Part shown: piece by piece, positions 57,473 through 64,000 of the stretch
Position numbering within the stretch: the first letter of the stretch is position 1
Layout of the letters: the number at the start of each line of letters is the position of its first letter
Origin: Hirudinaria manillensis
Lineage: Eukaryota > Annelida > Clitellata > Hirudinida > Hirudinidae
DNA: 64,000 bases
Direction of reading: 5' to 3'
Assembly (NCBI GenBank): GCA_034509925.1
Contig: CM067534.1
Span: forward strand, 3,638,501-3,702,500
The notes under the pieces: model-generated
Told to the model about the DNA's origin: nothing
What the model saw: the letters and a program-made list of their open reading frames with translations, nothing else
Database searches by the model: none
Program-made: the position numbers and the translations under genes

Positions 57473-58992
57473 TCATTCGCTAGGTGAGATCGGAGGCCTG
57501 GGTTGCAGCGTCGACGCTAATTTGGAAGCCATTTTGATGGTTTTGAGGTTCTGCTGGTAATCCATCTGTTTTCTTGGTTAAAAAAAGAACACATTTTAAT
57601 TCTAATTAGTTCTAAATTCTAATTAATTCACGCCGTTTATCTTAAATGCATTATAATTTATGTAGCGCATCATTTGATTCAAGCGATTGTATGATTGTCT
57701 TGGCAAAAAAAGAAAAAATACAAAATACAATTTGCAATTGTTGTCTGAAGTTTTTAATTGTATAAAAACGTCATTGGCTTCGAGCAACACCACGATCATT
57801 GTAAACTACCTGGTTGCCAATTCCTTCATCATTATCTTCATCTTGACTTCTCCTCTAAAATAACAATACCTCGATTTCAATATTAAAATCTGCCTGTGCA
57901 ACAAAAGGATAATTAGAATTTTTATAATTTACAATAACGATAACAATAACAATAATAAAAATAAATGCATTTTTATCAGAATTAATTACAACAACAAGTG
58001 CCTTTTTATCAGAATTAATTTGGCTAATCCGGCATGGTTATTACTTCTACTGTGAACTCCTAATGAACTCCCTGCCGGGAAAATACGTGGAAACAGCAGC
58101 ACAACACGACAGCACGGGATGACACCATTTAGCAGCAACTTACAACAACAACAACGACGGCGACGACCACAACAACAACATCAAACATCGTATTCAAGGT
58201 CAAACATTCTGTCGCCATTTTGCTTACACTGCGAATGATGAGAGCGAGAAAAATCAGGTGAAATGCGATGTAAATGGAGCTGAGCACGGCCAGGGCAATC
58301 GTATCCACCAACATGCAACTCGGGCCGGGAGACGTGGAACTCTGAGAGTTGCACTCGGTCGATGAACTGCAATCGAAATCAATTAAGTAATTGCGGTTAA
58401 TTGTAATTAATTATAATAATTACGAATTTAAATCTCCTTTGATGATATTCGTCGGTCACGATTTTAAAATTTTATACTAATTTTCTGGGAACTGTTTTGA
58501 AAGAGACAATAATTATTCAAAGAGAAACTGATTCTCGTATTACAATATCGAAAGAACAAATAGGTCAAAATGTAATACAAAATAAAATGTATTATGCATT
58601 TAATATTAGATTCCAACAAAAACAAAATCGTTCATCTGAAAAAAAGGACATTTTCTTTCGAGTTTAGATAAATCTCAGAAATACCTGTAATTACAAAAAT
58701 AAATACAGCGCCCCTGAAAGCTCACGCGCACCGCGCTATATAAATGACATATTATTATTATTATTAAATAAATTATACAAAATAATTACAAAATAACGAT
58801 CGAATACTTGTTGCCATTTTCGGCTAGATGTGACGTGAGGACGGTGTCGTTTGGAGTATTGACGAGGTGGGAGCCTTGGTTTGGGGGTGCGGCCTTAGGG
58901 AGGCTGTTGTAGATTATTGAACCGACCACGGCGTGCCAGACGCATATGCCACACAGGATCACCATGGAGCCCAGTATGTATTTGTCCTGGTC

Positions 58993-59071
<79 letters not shown>

Positions 59072-59915
59072 CATAGATCAATATGGATCTAAATTACACT
59101 TATTTGTTTGGAAAGGAGAACTGAATGGGCTTGCTTCTAACAACCTTTCCAAACAATGCATGCAAAGTGTGGTGATGATGATGACGACGACGATGACTAC
59201 GATTGTGATAGCAATGCCACGGGAGAGGATGATGACTACGACGATTGCCGTAGAGGATAATGGACAATATTTTCCATGAAAACAAAGTTCATTGGATCTC
59301 GTTACAAAATAAACTCACAACGAAAATATTTTCCAAGCATATTTGATTGCTTCAATATAGAAACAATTTGGATTTAGGTGGTGATGATGATGATGGTGAT
59401 GGTGGTGATGGTAATGCTGATTCTGTTGATAATGATAATGACTGTTAATGATGATGATGACGATGACGACGACGACAAATTCCAACTAACCAAGTAAGTG
59501 AGGTAAGAAATCTTCGGCAAGCTTTTATTGACCACGAACTTAAATGTAACGGTTGTTAAGAGGAGGATGTAGGTTAACTGGAGTCTGAATTGCGGTGTTT
59601 CTAGGTTAACTGTGAACGTGGCAAATGCCAAACTGCAGATGGCCATCTGAATAATTCATTCCTTGCCATTACTTGTCAGCAGTATCAGCAGCATTAGTAT
59701 CAATATCAGCATTGGTATCAATATCAGTATTAGTGTCAGCATAGGTATCAGCATCAGTTGCCAAAAAAGATCAATTCATCGTTTCCCGACATTTCGAGAT
59801 ATCATTTTTGCTGTCATTTTGTTTCTACGTTGCGTTCGCAAAATTTTAAATTTTAAATTGATGATCACGACCGATAACATCACCACAAAGGTGACGATGA
59901 CGACGACGCCGATGA

Positions 59916-59948
<33 letters not shown>

Positions 59949-61075
59949 CATTCAAAGGGAGGTGATAATAAGGCTGAGAATAATGATAAAGGTGCCGATG
60001 ATCCAAGTACCTATTATCGTTCTCAGCGTCTCTGATCTCGTTTCCAGCACTTCATTAGGGCACAATTAACAGTGAAAATTACAATCATCATAACTTTCAT
60101 AACTCACCCATGGCGCTAAAATGATGTCATCGTCGCCGCAGTCGCAGCCGCCGCCGTCGTCATCACCACCACCACCACCACCATTATCATCATCATCATC
60201 GAGGTCAACGTCCTCCCTCCGATGCTGCTAACCATGATGATGATGATGTTCCAAATGAAGAACTGAGGTCGTCTGGATGCTTTGGCGGCGACACTGATTG
60301 CCGGATACTCGACGACCATCTTGTTGATCGTCCTAGTGATCGTTCGAATCCAGGTGGATACGTTCTGCTCCAGCGACCACTCCTGTTCGGCACTGAACGC
60401 CTGGGCGTTTATGCCGCACTTTTCCACCTGATCCAGGCAAATATTGATGATGACGACGATGATGTTGATAATGATGATGATGATGACGACGATGACAAAA
60501 TTATGAATTGTAATTCCACCTGATCCAGGAACATGTCCACCCTGTCGACGTCTTGTTCGCTCACCACCGTCACCGTGAGATCCTGAATGGAAATTGTAAA
60601 TTGTAAATGTAACTGTAATTGTAATTGTGATTAATTTATATAGCGCCAGTTTCAGAGCCAAAAAAAGCGCTTCCCATATTGTGTAAGCGCTTATCGAATT
60701 GTCGAAGCGCCAATTGAAGTATTCGTTCATTTACGTAGCGCCAAATCATTGTCTCCTTCGCCCAAGCTGGGTTTCGAACACGTCACCTACGATGATATTA
60801 TCATCGAATCGTGTAATTGAAAAGCAATTTTTTCGAATTCTCGAGGAAGAAACTTTGAAAAGAATTTTAAAAACTCCAAGAATTCCTTGCAGAATTTCCA
60901 ACGCACGCAACAATTTGAACCGAAACCTCGAAAAATTTCGTCTTAAAATTTCACAACGTTTCAATTCAATTATCCTTGGTATATACCATTAATTTGTGAT
61001 TTTGTTATGGTGTGATTATAACTAGTAACAGATAATAATAATAATAATAATGATGCTAATAGTAAAAATAATAAC

Positions 61076-61173
<98 letters not shown>

Positions 61174-61181
61174 TGATGATG

Positions 61182-61249
<68 letters not shown>

Positions 61250-61668
61250 GATAATAAAATTTAAAAATATTGCAAGGAAAAAAAATCCAGAACTGACAAC
61301 CAAACCAGTGAAACTTAGTGAATTCGTATTGTCGATTTAATTGTCAGAGGACAGAGTTATATAATTATGTAATTATAATTAAACATTTAAACCATAAATT
61401 GACTTTAATTATTCAATAATGAATCAATAAATCGATCCAAATCAATGGAGAGATATAAAGTCCAGCCTACCTGATGATCGAAAGGGAACTGATTCAATTC
61501 CATGAACTCAAAGAACTGTCCATTGATTCTTCTGCTTTCGACAACCGTTGCCCTGCCCTCGCCGTCGTACTTGACCTGATAAGAGAGACTCACCTTTGGC
61601 TCCCCGATTATGTTTTCCACGCTCAGACGTGGATTCCAGTGAAGGTCCCAGTCTATGGAACTGCCGCT
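57473..61668 (-). CDS. Pentameric ligand-gated ion channel subunit, Cys-less, copy 3 (5' partial)
   Basis: Eight exons join in phase: 61471-61668, 60520-60582, 60233-60427, 59491-59646, 58808-58986, 58228-58366, 57810-57854, 57473-57565, covering 355 aa to the stop. The first exon here equals the third exon of copies 1 and 2 (198 nt, as in copy 2), so two or more 5' exons are missing; I found nothing like them up to 64000 and they probably lie beyond the window. Landmarks are WNPRLSVENIIGEPKVSLSY, FMELNQFPFDHQ, SRRPQFFIWNIIIIM, AICSLAFATFTVNLETP, SLPKISYLTYL and DKYILGSMVILCGICVW. Compared with copies 1 and 2 it has two extra introns: one at 60428-60519 in the pre-TM1 region and one at 58367-58807 in the TM3-TM4 loop. 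The Cys pair of the Cys-loop is absent. Confidence 0.85.
58690..58738. repeat. Short palindromic element with TATAGCGC-like ends
   Basis: AATAAATACAGCGC and, about 20 bases further, GCGCTATATAAAT form near-perfect inverted ends. It lies in an intron of channel copy 3. A related TTTATATAGCGCC occurs at 60635, with similar TTACGTAGCGCC at 60731. Confidence 0.4.
58996..59070. repeat. (ATT)n microsatellite in channel 3 intron
   Basis: About 24 ATT triplets lie just before the TM3 exon of channel copy 3. Confidence 0.9.
61039..61246. repeat. (AAT)n array with GAT block in channel 3 intron
   Basis: About 68 triplets, mostly AAT with an internal GAT block, form the array. The same AAT-GAT-AAT design occurs at 9275-9460. 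Confidence 0.95.
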
Positions 61669-61681
61669 CTGTTAATGGTTG

Positions 61682-61989
<308 letters not shown>

Positions 61990-62334
61990 AATGCTTGGTT
62001 GATTTTTAACTTTATTTCAATCGGTTGGCGCTCAAATGGATTGGATAGAAAGGGAATATGAAAAATAATTCAGATAAATAGATAAATGCACTATTCGTAA
62101 TTACGCGTCGAGGTAATATTATTTTATTTATTTATTTTATTCTTTTTTTTAAAGTAAATTTATTAATCGTTAAGGCGAAAGTAAGAGAACCAACAAAATA
62201 AATGGGACCTAGTTATAATTAAACATTTAAAGTATAAATAGATATTAAATAGATATTAATTATTAATTATAATTATAATTGTTGTCATAATAATAAATAA
62301 TTATAATAATTTGATTGTTTAATTTATAATATTA

Positions 62335-62368
<34 letters not shown>

Positions 62369-63865
62369 TTAATGTTGGCTTATCAAGGCGCTGCATCGCG
62401 TGAAGTTTATTAGGGATATGCAATAATTGTTAAATCAGTACTTTTTATTAGATACTCGAATTATTTATTTATTTATTTCTTATTTTCAATTTTAATTCGA
62501 GAAAAACATCGCTTCCTGGTCTGCGTTTCGAATCGGAGAGGAAGGAATGAAAAAGAAAGAAGGATTTCATTTGTTTCGAATCGATTCAAATTTCTTTGCA
62601 ACGAGAAAATTTTACTTTCTTTGTATTTGTCTGTCTTCTTGTTTGTTTGCTTGTATGTTTGTTTGTTTGCTCTTATTTGTTTGTTTGCTTGTTTGCTTGT
62701 TTGTATATTTGTTTTGTTTGTTTGGAAAAAAAGTATAACGAATACAAGAATAAGTTCATTTCTCTCCAATGTTCTTATGTTTCAGTGTCCCGGCGAGACG
62801 ATATCGTGAGCATGTCTTTGAAATTATTTTATACAAAATCAAGCTTAAATTAGATAACATTATTAATAAACAATTAAAATATTAATAATAACATTAAATT
62901 TAACAGTTGTGAACATTAGTTTCTTAATGTTAAGTTAAAAAAAAACTAAACGTTTTACAAAAACAATTTCTTGATATAATATTTATTTACTTCACAATTT
63001 CTTCGGATGATAATTATTTAAAAATATTTTTTTACATTTATTCATAAATCATGAATTATAAATTCATAAACTTTATAAAATTGTCATGACTAAATTTAAA
63101 AAAAAATATATTTTAATTAATTGGAAATAAACTTATTATAAACTTTAAATTAATTTCTCTTAAAATGGAGTTCACAAACTAATCACAGAATGTCATGATT
63201 TGATAAATTTATTATTTAAAATCCCATAATCTCCATAATGCTGATATATTGAGACATCACTGTCATCGTCATAGTCATCACCATCACCATAATTTTTATA
63301 ATTATAATTATAATAATTACATTATTATTATCTTAAATTATGCCTCGTGAATTTCCACTTTTTATTGACCTGACAAAATGAAAGGTCAATAAGAACAAAC
63401 AGGGTTTTCCATTATTTGCCATAAACATCATTATCATTACCGACGATTCGTTTATATAATTGACATAATTATGACTGAAATTATTCAATTACTATTTACA
63501 TTATTATTATTATTATTATTATTCTTGTTTATCATTATTTTCGAATTTTTTAATATTCCAAACAGAACAAGTAAATTATTTGGATTTGTTAGAATTTTGT
63601 AAATTAAATAATATAAATAATTTTAAAATATATCTTCTTTCATTAAATAATTTAAATTATTTGAAAAAAAAACATTTATATAATAATTTAAATAAATAAA
63701 TAATGAAAAATTGTTTCAAACTAAAAAGATAAGATTATCCTTAAATCGACGATGAAGTCATGAACATATTTCAAATCTTGATGAAATATCTATTTGCAAA
63801 TATAAATGATAATTACGAAATAAACTTAATAATTTCTAATAAATATGACAATTGTTATAGTTATA

Positions 63866-63998
63866 AATAATAATATAATATAATATAATATAATATAATA
63901 TAATATAATATAATATAATATAATATAATATAATATAATATAATATAATATAATATAATATAATATAATATAATATAATATAATATAATATAATATAT
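63866..63998. repeat. (ATAAT)n pentamer array at window end
   Basis: About 26 pentamers run to the end of the window, where the array may continue. Confidence 0.95.
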
Positions 63999-64000
63999 TA

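Overview
This window looks like nuclear DNA of a bilaterian invertebrate, most likely a lophotrochozoan (annelid or mollusc; a leech such as Helobdella would fit, but that is a guess). The reasons are intron-rich genes with short GT-AG introns, AT-rich non-coding DNA, very heavy microsatellite load (AAT, CAAT, GAT, GGAT and pentamer arrays), a CsRn1-like Ty3/gypsy remnant, a chitinase with peritrophin domains, and orphan pentameric ligand-gated channel genes. Long homopolymer-like ORFs (poly-N, poly-Y, poly-I, SINQ repeats) are read-through of microsatellites, not genes. Most real genes had to be assembled exon by exon from splice sites and reading phase.

Layout. 0.36-8.7 kb (-): lmx1 LIM-homeobox gene, with a 5.9 kb intron full of microsatellites. 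8.7-13.0 kb: gene-free, repeat-rich. 13.0-18.2 kb (+): argininosuccinate synthase, 13 exons, 426 aa. 18.7-25.3 kb (-): cytoplasmic methionyl-tRNA synthetase, 22 exons, 902 aa, convergent with ASS1. 26.6-28.2 kb (+): B3GNTL1-type glycosyltransferase, 4 exons. 29.5-30.9 kb (+): an unrecognised two-exon protein. 31.3-33.1 kb: decayed LTR retrotransposon. 34.5-36.1 kb (+): SLC52A-type riboflavin transporter. 37.7-40.6 kb (+): tandem snoRNA array. 41.1-61.7 kb (-): three paralogous Cys-less pentameric channel genes (the third runs off the right edge), with a secreted chitinase-like gene (44.6-49.6 kb, +) lying between copies 1 and 2. 61.7-64 kb: repeats.

The most striking locus is the snoRNA array. 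Four tandem units of about 0.8-0.87 kb carry 23 recognisable snoRNA genes: U14 (SNORD14), one H/ACA snoRNA and up to five further box C/D snoRNAs per unit. Boxes C/D, H and ACA are in place. The closing stems differ between copies by compensatory changes, which argues that the copies have been kept functional as RNAs. Some units have lost members and some copies have decayed boxes or guides.

Other points of interest are two GC-AG introns needed to keep ASS1 and MARS1 in frame, an apparent recently gained intron bounded by a 16-nt direct repeat in the third channel gene, a chitinase whose DxxDxDxE motif has lost its third Asp, and five peritrophin domains each carried mainly on its own exon, four of these exons being symmetric phase 2-2.
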